The notes under the pieces: model-generated | Seen by the model: only the letters and a program-made list of their open reading frames with translations | Told to the model about the DNA's origin: nothing | The model's database searches: none | Part shown: piece after piece, positions 1 through 7,529 of the stretch | How the letters are laid out: every line of letters begins with the position of its first letter | How positions within the stretch are numbered: the stretch's first letter is position 1 | Source of the DNA: JAYWFX01 sp043778575 | GTDB taxonomy: Bacteria; Patescibacteriota; JACMRA01 | Assembly (NCBI GenBank): GCA_043778575.1 | Contig: JAYWFX010000049.1 | Location: forward strand, 1 to 8,641 | Direction of reading: 5' to 3' | DNA length: 8,641 nt | Made by a program: the position numbers and the translations under genes

Positions 1-116
1 ATGTGTGTCTTGTTCATACATTACAACTATCTACTAATATTTCTAAGATTCTATCAAGCTAGGCGTCAGCGTTAGAAAGTTGAGGTGGGTTTTGGTATAG
101 AGGTTAGTTGTAGCTT
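1..116. other. left-edge segment, no supported gene
   Basis: No gene can be supported in this short stretch downstream of purB. On the plus strand, frame 1 is open from the window edge to a TAG at 73-75 (about 24 codons, basic end QARRQR), so it could be the tail of a gene converging on purB. On the minus strand, ATG codons at 19-21 and 15-17 open frames that run off the left edge, so a gene following purB could begin here. Both readings are too short to judge. A 5-bp stem (111-115 with 119-123) spans the purB stop codon but has no T-run after it on either strand, so it is not called a terminator. Confidence 0.3.
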
Positions 117-1856
117 TTAGCTAAGTTGGTTTTGAAATATGGTTGTTTCTTTGTGTCTTGCGCTATCTCCCAATACTGCTTTATAATTTGGTGAATCAGA
201 TGTACTATTCTCTGTCTCTATGAATATTATGCCTGATAGAGCTAATGATCGTCGTGTTCTCTCCCCATTGTTTCCAATATACGTTTGTGGTGTGAGTCTA
301 CAGAGATCTGCTTTTACTTCATCTGCTATGCCTAGTGTATCGATAAAATTGTTAATCATCTTTGCTGTGATATTTCGACTGTCTCTGACAAACTTTTTCA
401 CTGCGTTGTAACCATCTCCATATTGCCTGAATCTCATTTCGGTTTGGATAGCTTCGGATACTACAAGTGGTGAATTTGTTAGTTTTGCATCAATGACTGC
501 CTCATTTGGCGATATTCTAGATAATCCAGATTTCATATTTTCAACTGCAATTAACATGTTAGCTAGACACTTACCAAACTCACGAGAAAATGTACTGGAT
601 CTCAAATCTCTCTCATCGTACGAATCCAGTAATAGCTTGGCAAGTGCATTCATCTGCTCTTGTGCTAATAGGAATCTCGCTGAAGCATTTTCAAATTTAA
701 TAGGATTTACTTTGTGAGGCATTGCACTGGATCCTACCTCTGTACCAACTATTAATTGAGCAATTTCATCACGTGAGATACTTCGCCACATATCCATACA
801 AGCGTTTGATAATGATCCACAGACTATACTGAGCTGATTTAATACTGAAGCGTGATCTGAGTAATCGCATATCTGACCAGTTGAGAGAGAATATGTTTCA
901 AACCCTAGTGATCGTGTAAAATCTTCACCAAAGGTAATCCAATCCAAGTCCTCTCTATCACGCGTGGCAAATACTTTTGCATTGTCTCCACCAGTTGCAC
1001 CTCCCCATTTGGCTGATATTTGTGTATTAGTCACGCGATTCATATTTTTGACTAACGATTCTACAATTCTAGCTAGTTTGTTTCCAAATGTAATCGGTGT
1101 AGCATCTTGACCGTGGGTGTAACTTGGGAATGGTAGATCAGCAAATGTGCATGCATCGGTAGCCAGTTTTTCAATGAGGGAATCCATTCTGCTTTGTACA
1201 ATTTCTAGACCTTGGGCTAATTGCCAGCTGACAGCCACATTATTCAGATCTTCGCTCGTACATCCGATGTGAACTAGCTCAGTATATTTTGTTATGTCTG
1301 GGTCTGTGCATCCATAACTTCTTAGAACTACAGATATTTTTTCTTTTACAAAATTGATAATTGCCTGCACATCGTGCTTTGTTTCTGCTTCATTTGATTG
1401 AACCTTAAACATGTCCAATAATGTGAAGTTTCTATAGATCTCCCTCATTTCATTTTTGATAGCATCAGGGAACTCAAAACCTTCTACAAATGCGATGTGG
1501 GCAAGGAGGTGCTCTATGATAGCCACTGCTCTACCCTGCATCAATCCTTTTTCTGAGACTACTTCTCGCAATGGTTTAGTAAGCTCAGCATAGCGACCAT
1601 CCTCTGCAGTCACACTATATACAGCTGCTATTTTCTCCATAGGAGATCGCATTGCTTGAGCTATAGGATTTTCGTAGTGATTAGTAACAAAATCACCCAT
1701 AGCTTCATATACAGCCAGCCCGTTTTCTGTTTGCCAAAAAGGATCTTCTGGCGATAGTTGCATGATTGAAAGTAGGTGAGTCATCGCTAACTCAGGTCTA
1801 ATTTCGCCACCCTCTAAACCCTCACCTCTTCTTTGATCACCAATTGTTTCAGGCAT
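117..1856 (-). CDS. purB: adenylosuccinate lyase (PurB), extended at both ends
   Basis: Cytosolic lyase of the fumarase/aspartase superfamily. It releases fumarate from SAICAR and from adenylosuccinate in purine and AMP synthesis. Seen in the 579 residues: KHDV at 160-163, TSEDLNN at 200-206, THGQ at 247-250 (His248 matches the catalytic His171 of E. coli) and the signature GSSAMPHKVNP at 375-385, whose serines match the active-site loop of E. coli Ser295. The C-terminal part (to LTPQTYIG, 521-528) also follows the E. coli-type enzyme, which has 456 residues. The extra length is about 72 residues before MEKIAAVYSVTAEDGRY, which aligns with the E. coli N-terminus, and about 40-50 after YIG. 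The ATG at 1854-1856 has no Shine-Dalgarno; Met25, Met32 and especially Met73 are alternative starts. The gene is divergent from the ATPase gene. Family assignment is secure, but the start is not. Confidence 0.95.
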   Translation of the reverse strand: MPETIGDQRRGEGLEGGEIRPELAMTHLLSIMQLSPEDPFWQTENGLAVYEAMGDFVTNHYENPIAQAMRSPMEKIAAVYSVTAEDGRYAELTKPLREVVSEKGLMQGRAVAIIEHLLAHIAFVEGFEFPDAIKNEMREIYRNFTLLDMFKVQSNEAETKHDVQAIINFVKEKISVVLRSYGCTDPDITKYTELVHIGCTSEDLNNVAVSWQLAQGLEIVQSRMDSLIEKLATDACTFADLPFPSYTHGQDATPITFGNKLARIVESLVKNMNRVTNTQISAKWGGATGGDNAKVFATRDREDLDWITFGEDFTRSLGFETYSLSTGQICDYSDHASVLNQLSIVCGSLSNACMDMWRSISRDEIAQLIVGTEVGSSAMPHKVNPIKFENASARFLLAQEQMNALAKLLLDSYDERDLRSSTFSREFGKCLANMLIAVENMKSGLSRISPNEAVIDAKLTNSPLVVSEAIQTEMRFRQYGDGYNAVKKFVRDSRNITAKMINNFIDTLGIADEVKADLCRLTPQTYIGNNGERTRRSLALSGIIFIETENSTSDSPNYKAVLGDSARHKETTIFQNQLS

Positions 1857-1902
1857 AATAAATAAAAATTTGAATATAAAATAATGTTTTTTCTCTAAAA
1901 TC

Positions 1903-1972
1903 TACAGATTACGAATTTGGGCTTTTGTCAAATTATTTGGTTGATTATATTGTGACTTTACCGTTGACAGAG
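1903..1972 (-). promoter_or_regulatory. possible purB promoter elements (weak)
   Basis: The minus strand upstream of purB has a perfect TATAAT at 1944-1949. Its -35 position would be 1967-1972 (CTCTGT, a poor match), overlapping the TTGACA of the divergent promoter. That would give a leader of about 80 bases. Alternatively, a perfect TTGACA lies at 1926-1931 on the minus strand, but 17 bases downstream there is only TCTGTA at 1903-1908. Neither pair is convincing. If the TATAAT one is used, the two divergent promoters would compete. Confidence 0.25.
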
Positions 1973-1992
1973 TAAGCATAAACAAGTATCAT
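1964..1992 (+). promoter_or_regulatory. sigma70-type promoter of the ATPase-folD-xseA run, leaderless type
   Basis: Consensus -35 TTGACA (1964-1969), a spacer of exactly 17 bases, and -10 TATCAT (1987-1992, one mismatch to TATAAT). Transcription normally begins about 7 bases after the -10 box, here near 1999, while the ATG is at 2004. The predicted leader is therefore about 5 bases, too short for a ribosome binding site. The block CGTTGACAGAGTA (1962-1974) recurs identically at 7528-7540 in front of the toxin-antitoxin module with the same -10 hexamer and spacing, which makes chance unlikely. Confidence 0.75.
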
Positions 1993-2003
1993 CAGTGTAT
2001 TAA

Positions 2004-4706
2004 ATGAATGATAATCTGTACCAACAGCCCCCAGCTCAGCCAGTAAAAACGACACAATCACTGTCGCTGCCAAAGCCGAGTATAGACACCACTGTCAATA
2101 CTAAAGGTGGGAGCTCTCTCGGTGGAGCGATGAATGTGCTTATTTTGCTACTTGTGATAGGAGTTTTGGTATATGTGATTTTGATGATAGTTAGGAGAAT
2201 TATTTATCGTCGAAGAAAGCTAGGAGATTGGTCAAAAACGGTTTTTATCGAGGTCAGTGTACCGAAAGAAACTGCTGAGCAGAGTCAAAAAGAGCAGGGT
2301 AGTTCGACTGGTGGTGGTCAGGACAAAAATTCGATTTTAGCTGTAGGTGAGCAGCTATATTCTGCTATGAGTGATTATGCAAAACCGGGATTGAAAACTT
2401 GGTTGAGCGGCGGAGAACGTTTTAGTCTAGAAATCGTGTGCGTAGATCAGGTTATCAAGTTTTGGATAGCTTGTTCTCATGAGGCAGCTCATATACTCGA
2501 GCGACAAGTGGTTGCTATTTATCCAAAGGCACATATTACACGACTCAACAAGATGGATTTTTTCAAGGAAAAGACTGTAGCCTACTCACAGGAGATGACC
2601 CTATTGAACCGTTTCGATCTTCCATTCAAGACATACAAACTCACAGACGGTGATCCACTCAATACTATCACAAATGCTATGTCTGGTTTATCTCTGGATG
2701 AGTCTGTAGGTATCCAGCTGGTACTTGTGCCAGTCAAAGATGGTTGGCAGAGAAATCCACGACAATTGGCAGGGAAAATTCAACAGGGTTTTAACCCAAA
2801 TGAGGTCATGAATCCTAGTCCGTGGAAGGGTTTGTTTACGGTACTTGGACAGGTAGCCAAGGCACTAAAACCAGCAAAAGATGACAAAAACAAGGATGGA
2901 ATTGATGACAGAGAACAAAATCTCGATCTGTCTGGGCGAAGACAAAGTATCCAACTGACCCCTCAACAGCAGGAAATTATCAAAAAACTAGAGGAAAAAT
3001 CGGGTCGTTCGGGATTTTATTTTTCGCTTCGTATTGTGGGCAGTGCTCTAACCATGCAAAGAGCAAAACAAGTGGTAAACAATGTTATCCCAGCATTTCA
3101 AGTGTTTGATATCAAGCCATTTAACGGGATTATCAGAAAAAATACCAACCAAAAGCAATCCATCCTCAACTTTCTCCTCCGGTCACCAAATTTTGGAGAT
3201 AAAAAGATCTTAAATACAGAGGAGATTAATTCACTCTGGCACTTACCAAATTATCTCACCCAGACCCCAAATATCAAATGGCTCCTTGCTCGTCGTCCTG
3301 CTATCCCGTTAGAGATTCCAGGTCCGGGCCCAGAGAGAATTTTTATCGGAAAAGCTAGCTCCCGCGGTCAATCAAAAGATGTATATATAAACACTGAGGA
3401 TAGGTTCAGGCATATTTATTCGCTTGGAGGCTCTGGGTCAGGAAAGTCTGTAACCATGAACAACATCGCCCTAAAAGACATTGAACTCGGTCACGGATGC
3501 TGTATTATCGATCCTCACGGTGAGGGTGTAGATGATATCATGAGGCGTATCCCAGAAAATCGCATTGATGACGTGATTATATTTTCTCCTTCGATTATTG
3601 ACCGACCACTTGGTTTAAATATGCTTGAGTTTGATCCGCTCCAGCCTACTCAAAAAACGTTGGTTATCGATACGCTATTTAGTGTTTGGGACAAACTATA
3701 TGATTTAAAAAAGACTGGTGGTCCTATGTTTGAGAGTTACATGAAAAACTCCATGAGGCTGGTGATGAGTCATCCCGAGAGTGGTTCTACATTGATGGAA
3801 ATTCCAAAAGTACTGTCAGATGAGGATTATCGTAGCTTTAAACTAGCCATGTGCGAAGAGCAAGAGGTGGTAGATTTTTGGGAGAAAGAAGCTACAAAGG
3901 CTGGTGGTGAAGCGTCTCTGGAGAATATGGTGCCGTATATTACCTCAAAACTTGCTCCGTTTGTCACTAATGATTTCTTGAGACCTATGATTGGTCAGCA
4001 AAAAAGTGCTATCAACTTTAGAGAAGCTATGGATAACAACAAGATTATTCTAGTTTCTCTTTCAAAGGGTATGATCGGTGAAACCTCGGCGTATTTGGTG
4101 GGTATGGTTATAGTCGGAGGTATTTTGATGGCTGGTATGGGTCGAAGTGACGGTTTGAAATATAATTTGGACGGAACTACCTCACCGACTATTCCGAGCG
4201 AGCGACCACCATTTTTTGTGTATATTGACGAGATGCAGAATTTCTTATTTGATGCTATCCCAAAGGCTTTAGAGGAAATTAGAAAATATAAAGTTGGATT
4301 TTACTTGGCTCACCAATTTATCAAACAGGTGGTTGTGCAGGGGGATGAGCGTATCAAAGACTCAATTATGGCAAACTGTGCAACTAAATTTATTTTTCGA
4401 TGCAGTGCTGAAGACGCAAAGTTCTTGGAGCCAGAGTTTACACCGTTGACTATCCCCGATATTGCCAATCCTGAGGCTAGAACCTTTAATTGTATTGAGC
4501 TGGTAGATGGTCAAAGAACGAGTCCATTCAATGTCCAAGCATACTATCCAGACTACTTCAAAATAGAGGATAAAAATCACCCAGAATACATGGTCGCAGC
4601 TGAGGAGAAACGCAAACGAATCATAGAAAACACCAAGATGAAATACGGGAGACCAAAAGCAGAGGTAGAGCAGGATATCAAAGATAGAGCAAAGCTACTT
4701 TTTTAG
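2004..4706 (+). CDS. membrane-anchored VirD4/TraG/HerA-type ATPase
   Basis: A 900-residue P-loop ATPase of the FtsK/HerA superfamily, closest in motif layout to VirD4/TraG coupling proteins that drive DNA or protein through type IV secretion channels. In order: a Pro/Gln-rich N-terminus; one membrane helix at about 44-63 followed by a basic stop (RRIIYRRRK, 64-72), so the rest should be cytoplasmic; a long unassigned region (75-430); a calcium-loop-like motif (DKNKDGIDD, 294-302); Walker A GGSGSGKS (475-482); IIDPHGEG (501-508), typical of these ATPases; Walker B FVYIDEM (738-744, Asp742-Glu743); and a sensor-like glutamine in LAHQFIKQ (767-774). No Shine-Dalgarno is present and the start lies about 5 bases from the predicted transcription start. 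First gene of a run with folD and xseA. No relaxase, pilus or other secretion gene is seen, so the substrate is unknown. Confidence 0.88.
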   Translation: MNDNLYQQPPAQPVKTTQSLSLPKPSIDTTVNTKGGSSLGGAMNVLILLLVIGVLVYVILMIVRRIIYRRRKLGDWSKTVFIEVSVPKETAEQSQKEQGSSTGGGQDKNSILAVGEQLYSAMSDYAKPGLKTWLSGGERFSLEIVCVDQVIKFWIACSHEAAHILERQVVAIYPKAHITRLNKMDFFKEKTVAYSQEMTLLNRFDLPFKTYKLTDGDPLNTITNAMSGLSLDESVGIQLVLVPVKDGWQRNPRQLAGKIQQGFNPNEVMNPSPWKGLFTVLGQVAKALKPAKDDKNKDGIDDREQNLDLSGRRQSIQLTPQQQEIIKKLEEKSGRSGFYFSLRIVGSALTMQRAKQVVNNVIPAFQVFDIKPFNGIIRKNTNQKQSILNFLLRSPNFGDKKILNTEEINSLWHLPNYLTQTPNIKWLLARRPAIPLEIPGPGPERIFIGKASSRGQSKDVYINTEDRFRHIYSLGGSGSGKSVTMNNIALKDIELGHGCCIIDPHGEGVDDIMRRIPENRIDDVIIFSPSIIDRPLGLNMLEFDPLQPTQKTLVIDTLFSVWDKLYDLKKTGGPMFESYMKNSMRLVMSHPESGSTLMEIPKVLSDEDYRSFKLAMCEEQEVVDFWEKEATKAGGEASLENMVPYITSKLAPFVTNDFLRPMIGQQKSAINFREAMDNNKIILVSLSKGMIGETSAYLVGMVIVGGILMAGMGRSDGLKYNLDGTTSPTIPSERPPFFVYIDEMQNFLFDAIPKALEEIRKYKVGFYLAHQFIKQVVVQGDERIKDSIMANCATKFIFRCSAEDAKFLEPEFTPLTIPDIANPEARTFNCIELVDGQRTSPFNVQAYYPDYFKIEDKNHPEYMVAAEEKRKRIIENTKMKYGRPKAEVEQDIKDRAKLLF

Positions 4707-4737
4707 GATCATAAATTTTTAGAGTGTATTTCATAAC

Positions 4738-5598
4738 ATGATATTTGATAATTCTACATTAAAACACGATTTCAAAGAGTATATAACCTCTCAAATTAGC
4801 AAATTACACTTAAAATCAGATGTAAAACTGACACTCAACATCATTCAGATTGGTGATGATTTTGCCTCCTCAAAATATGTAGGGATAAAGTATAAAGTTG
4901 GAGCTAGTATTGGAGTGGAAGTTTTTATACATAAATACCTGTCTGATATAAACCCTGAGAATGTTTTTGTAGATTTACAGCTGATTACAGCCAAGTCCAA
5001 TACTGGGATAATTTATCAACTCCCCGTACCACAAAGTTTTTTGCAGATGGTGCATCAGACTCCTATCAAAGGCGATGTAGATTTACTTGGTTCTGGACAA
5101 TGGGAGCTCTGGAGACGAGGTTTTTTGCCGCCAACTATAGGTGCTATTGATCTGACACTCAAAGCTATGTCAGGCTATAAAAGAACCAGTGATACAAGTA
5201 GCTTCATACTTCATGACCTTGATTTGTCTGGAAAGATTGTGGCTGTAATCGGACAAGGGGTATTGGTTGGTCGACCTCTTTTACAGTACTTGGTAAATAG
5301 AAACGCTACCATACTGTCCATAAACAAAGACACGGCTAACCCGATTGAATTGGTTAAACAGGCAGATATTGTGATCTGTGCAGCAGGAAGTAAAAACTTG
5401 ATAAATGATGAGTGGCTAAAGCCTAGTGCAGTTGTCATCGATGCAGCAACGAGCGAGGATAATGGTGGGTTGGTCGGTGACGTAGATAGAGAGAGTATTC
5501 CAGATTCTGTTTTACTTTCACCTAGTCCGGGTGGTATTGGGGGTTTGACGGTTTTGTACTTGTTTTACAATTTATTGAGATTAAATCAACTAAACTAA
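4738..5598 (+). CDS. folD: divergent FolD, methylene-THF dehydrogenase/cyclohydrolase
   Basis: FolD interconverts 5,10-methylene-THF and 10-formyl-THF in cytosolic one-carbon metabolism. At 286 residues it has normal family length. Catalytic-site motifs are kept: YVGIK (47-51, Lys51 matching the essential lysine of the YVxxK motif), GIIYQLPVP (90-98, Gln94) and DVD (113-115). The Rossmann half has LSGKIVAVIG (163-172), LVGRP (176-180) and GDVD (247-250), ending in SPSPGGIGGLT (261-271). Several normally fixed positions differ. The GRS nucleotide-binding motif reads GQG (172-174), the PCTP motif reads PPTIG (131-135), P.KDVDG has an inserted glycine, and the usual GGVGPMT reads GGIGGLT. It starts 31 bases after the ATPase gene with no Shine-Dalgarno, and xseA follows 15 bases later. 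Family assignment is firm. Full bifunctional activity and NADP preference are uncertain. Confidence 0.87.
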   Translation: MIFDNSTLKHDFKEYITSQISKLHLKSDVKLTLNIIQIGDDFASSKYVGIKYKVGASIGVEVFIHKYLSDINPENVFVDLQLITAKSNTGIIYQLPVPQSFLQMVHQTPIKGDVDLLGSGQWELWRRGFLPPTIGAIDLTLKAMSGYKRTSDTSSFILHDLDLSGKIVAVIGQGVLVGRPLLQYLVNRNATILSINKDTANPIELVKQADIVICAAGSKNLINDEWLKPSAVVIDAATSEDNGGLVGDVDRESIPDSVLLSPSPGGIGGLTVLYLFYNLLRLNQLN

Positions 5599-5613
5599 CA
5601 ATCGAACTAAGCT

Positions 5614-7149
5614 GTGCCTGATATTTTTTTGGAAATCGATACTATTTTTGAGGGTAAAGCCAAGGAAATTCTGCCTAAAATTAATTGGGCGATAACTCAG
5701 CGAAAAACTGAATACACTCAGCAGCTCGTGTTACTCCAAACACATAGTAGTGTATCTATCAGGCGAAAAGTGGCACTCGGATTGTCACAACTAGGAACCA
5801 AAGAAGATATTGATAAACTCAAAGACTGGCAAACCCGTGAAGGTGATCGTGAGACGTGGCTAAATCTACAAAGCAGTATTGATAAACTCGACAGAAGTTT
5901 GGATGGTATAGAAAAAAGTGTGGTTACGTTTAGTGTGACAGAGGCATTGAAGTATCTCAAAAACTTGCTCGGATCTCGGGAACTGGTGATTGAAGGTGAG
6001 CTCAGTGAGGTGCGACCGATGTATCAAATGTACTATTTTGGGATCAAGGATTCTCTCGATTCACGGATAGATTGTGGCTGTTTTGCTGGAGTAGTTGCTC
6101 GACTGGGTTTTCCGATGAACGAAGGGTTGTCGGTTCGAATTAGTGGTACCTTTAAACTGGGCAAAAATTCCAGACTATATTTTGATGTAAAATCTCTGGT
6201 TTTGACAGGTGAGGGTGAACTGCTGCGAAACCTCAAACTCTTAGAGGATAAACTCGTGAATGAAGGGTTGTTTGATCCAAGTAGAAAACGCAGTATTCCT
6301 GTTTTGCCAAATCGTATTATGCTACTTGCGAGTGGTGTGAGTGCGGCGGTGGATGATTTTTACAAGGTTTTAGGAGAAAGACGAGGTGGTATAGAAATGT
6401 ATCACTTAGCTATAAAAACACAGGGGCAAAATGCAGAATTTGAACTCCTTGAAAAACTAGAATTTGCCTCAAAAAAAGCCCTTGAACTCAATATTGATAC
6501 CATTGTGATTACTCGTGGAGGAGGAAGCAGTGATGATCTAGCTTTGTTTAACAATGAAAAAGTGGTTAGGGCGATTCATGGTTTGAGTAAACCTACGATT
6601 GTAGCAATTGGTCACCAAAGAGACACTACATTTAGCGAGCTTGTTGCTGATCTAAGAGCCTCAACGCCCAGCAACGCAGCACAGTTAGTGAGTTTGAGTA
6701 GGGATGAAGTACTCGCATCATTACAACTGGTTTTTGGAAAAATACAAGGTTTAACTACTGAAAAGCAAGTACAATATTTACAGGTATCGACTCAACTAAT
6801 TACTCGAATTGAACGCGATATCAGAATCAGAATTCAGGAGCACAGACTCATCTGCAATCAGGTATTTCAGTTATTTACGAGCCATCTCCGCTTTGTTTAT
6901 CACAATATCCCGAGTGTAGAAAAGATGATTTTTATAGTCAGGCAGGAATTACAAAAGAGTCTTTTTATGGCTCAAAAAGCTGTCACTACCATCTCTCTCT
7001 TTGACACAGATAAAATCGTAAATATGGGGTACTCGATTCTAATGTCAGGAGGAGAGGTGGTAGATTCGATAGAGAAACTCAAAATTGGTCAAACTCTGGA
7101 TGTGACAGTTCGAGACGGGAAAATCAAAACTGAGATCAAAGGTTTTTAG
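5614..7149 (+). CDS. xseA: exodeoxyribonuclease VII large subunit with N-terminal HEAT-like domain
   Basis: Catalytic subunit of ExoVII, which degrades single-stranded DNA from both ends. Residues 106-511 cover the family from end to end: an N-terminal OB-fold that binds DNA (about 106-200, with VIEGELSEV at 125-133), LLEDKLVNEGLFD (209-221), the catalytic region with SAAVDD (243-248; Asp247/248 near E. coli Asp155), RGGGSSDDL (301-309), IGHQRD (332-337; His334 and Asp337 matching E. coli His238 and Asp241), ADLRASTPSNAA (345-356), a helical region (about 360-460), and the closing GYSI and DGKI motifs. Residues 1-100 are extra. Their pattern (SSVSIRRKVALGLSQLG, then EGDRETWLNLQSSIDKL) looks like two HEAT repeats. 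The start is GTG, because an in-frame stop at 5608-5610 excludes anything upstream. No Shine-Dalgarno is present, and no xseB is visible nearby. Confidence 0.93.
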   Translation: MPDIFLEIDTIFEGKAKEILPKINWAITQRKTEYTQQLVLLQTHSSVSIRRKVALGLSQLGTKEDIDKLKDWQTREGDRETWLNLQSSIDKLDRSLDGIEKSVVTFSVTEALKYLKNLLGSRELVIEGELSEVRPMYQMYYFGIKDSLDSRIDCGCFAGVVARLGFPMNEGLSVRISGTFKLGKNSRLYFDVKSLVLTGEGELLRNLKLLEDKLVNEGLFDPSRKRSIPVLPNRIMLLASGVSAAVDDFYKVLGERRGGIEMYHLAIKTQGQNAEFELLEKLEFASKKALELNIDTIVITRGGGSSDDLALFNNEKVVRAIHGLSKPTIVAIGHQRDTTFSELVADLRASTPSNAAQLVSLSRDEVLASLQLVFGKIQGLTTEKQVQYLQVSTQLITRIERDIRIRIQEHRLICNQVFQLFTSHLRFVYHNIPSVEKMIFIVRQELQKSLFMAQKAVTTISLFDTDKIVNMGYSILMSGGEVVDSIEKLKIGQTLDVTVRDGKIKTEIKGF

Positions 7150-7165
7150 AGGATACCTCTTGAAA
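7143..7165. terminator. inverted repeat between convergent genes
   Basis: AGAGG-ATA-CCTCT (7148-7160) forms a 5-bp stem, with TTT/AAA (7143-7145 and 7163-7165) able to pair outside a 2x2 internal loop. It overlaps the xseA stop codon and lies just before the end of the convergent minus-strand gene, where a bidirectional terminator would be expected. No clean T-run follows on either strand, so termination is only a suggestion. Confidence 0.3.
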
Positions 7166-7166
7166 T

Positions 7167-7466
7167 CTATTTGTCAAAGAACTTCTTGATGAGACTTGCA
7201 AATCCATTTTTCCTTCTGCTGCCAAATATAAATGGGGATACGAGAGAAAATATATTAAAACCCATTTCATTCATGTTTAGAGTGGATTCTTTGATTTGAT
7301 GTACACTATCACTCACTTTCTCACCCACCTCACCAAGCTTATTTTTGAGACTGTTTATGGTAATCAAGACAAAGATACTTGTGACAATACCCAAAACACA
7401 AAAAATATTAAAAAATATGAGAGCTGATAGCTGGAGAAATTCTAAAAGTTGAGGACTAACTGACAT
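7167..7466 (-). CDS. small single-pass membrane protein with helical tail
   Basis: Function not recognised. The 99 residues open with a short polar start, then a long hydrophobic stretch at about 12-37 (SALIFFNIFCVLGIVTSIFV within it) that should cross the membrane. A charged amphipathic region follows at 38-68 (KNKLGEVGEKVSDSVHQIKE), likely helical or coiled coil. Next come a second hydrophobic patch (70-82) and a basic end (SRRKNGFASLIKKFFDK). This layout resembles small DUF948-like membrane proteins, but no diagnostic motif allows a family name. The ATG at 7464-7466 lacks a Shine-Dalgarno. TATATC/TATATA hexamers preceded by TGG lie upstream on the minus strand (near 7480 and 7511) and could act as -10 elements. 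The gene converges with xseA and diverges from the toxin-antitoxin module. Protein-like composition and a tight fit between neighbours support it being real. Confidence 0.68.
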   Translation of the reverse strand: MSVSPQLLEFLQLSALIFFNIFCVLGIVTSIFVLITINSLKNKLGEVGEKVSDSVHQIKESTLNMNEMGFNIFSLVSPFIFGSRRKNGFASLIKKFFDK

Positions 7467-7529
7467 ATATTAAAACTGATATACCATTTTTTTTATTTAG
7501 GCAAAGTTTATATACCAATTTAGTTTTCG

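Noticed and set aside
220..717. Plus-strand open frames inside purB (220-411 and 493-717)
   Set aside because: They are antisense shadows of a clearly conserved gene and have no recognisable motifs.
4362..6236. Minus-strand open frames within the ATPase gene, folD and xseA
   Set aside because: All lie opposite conserved coding sequence and show no family signature.
7479..7517. Direct repeat ATATACCA (7479-7486 and 7510-7517)
   Set aside because: Eight bases in A+T-rich DNA can recur by chance. At most they are -10-like elements for the minus-strand membrane-protein gene.
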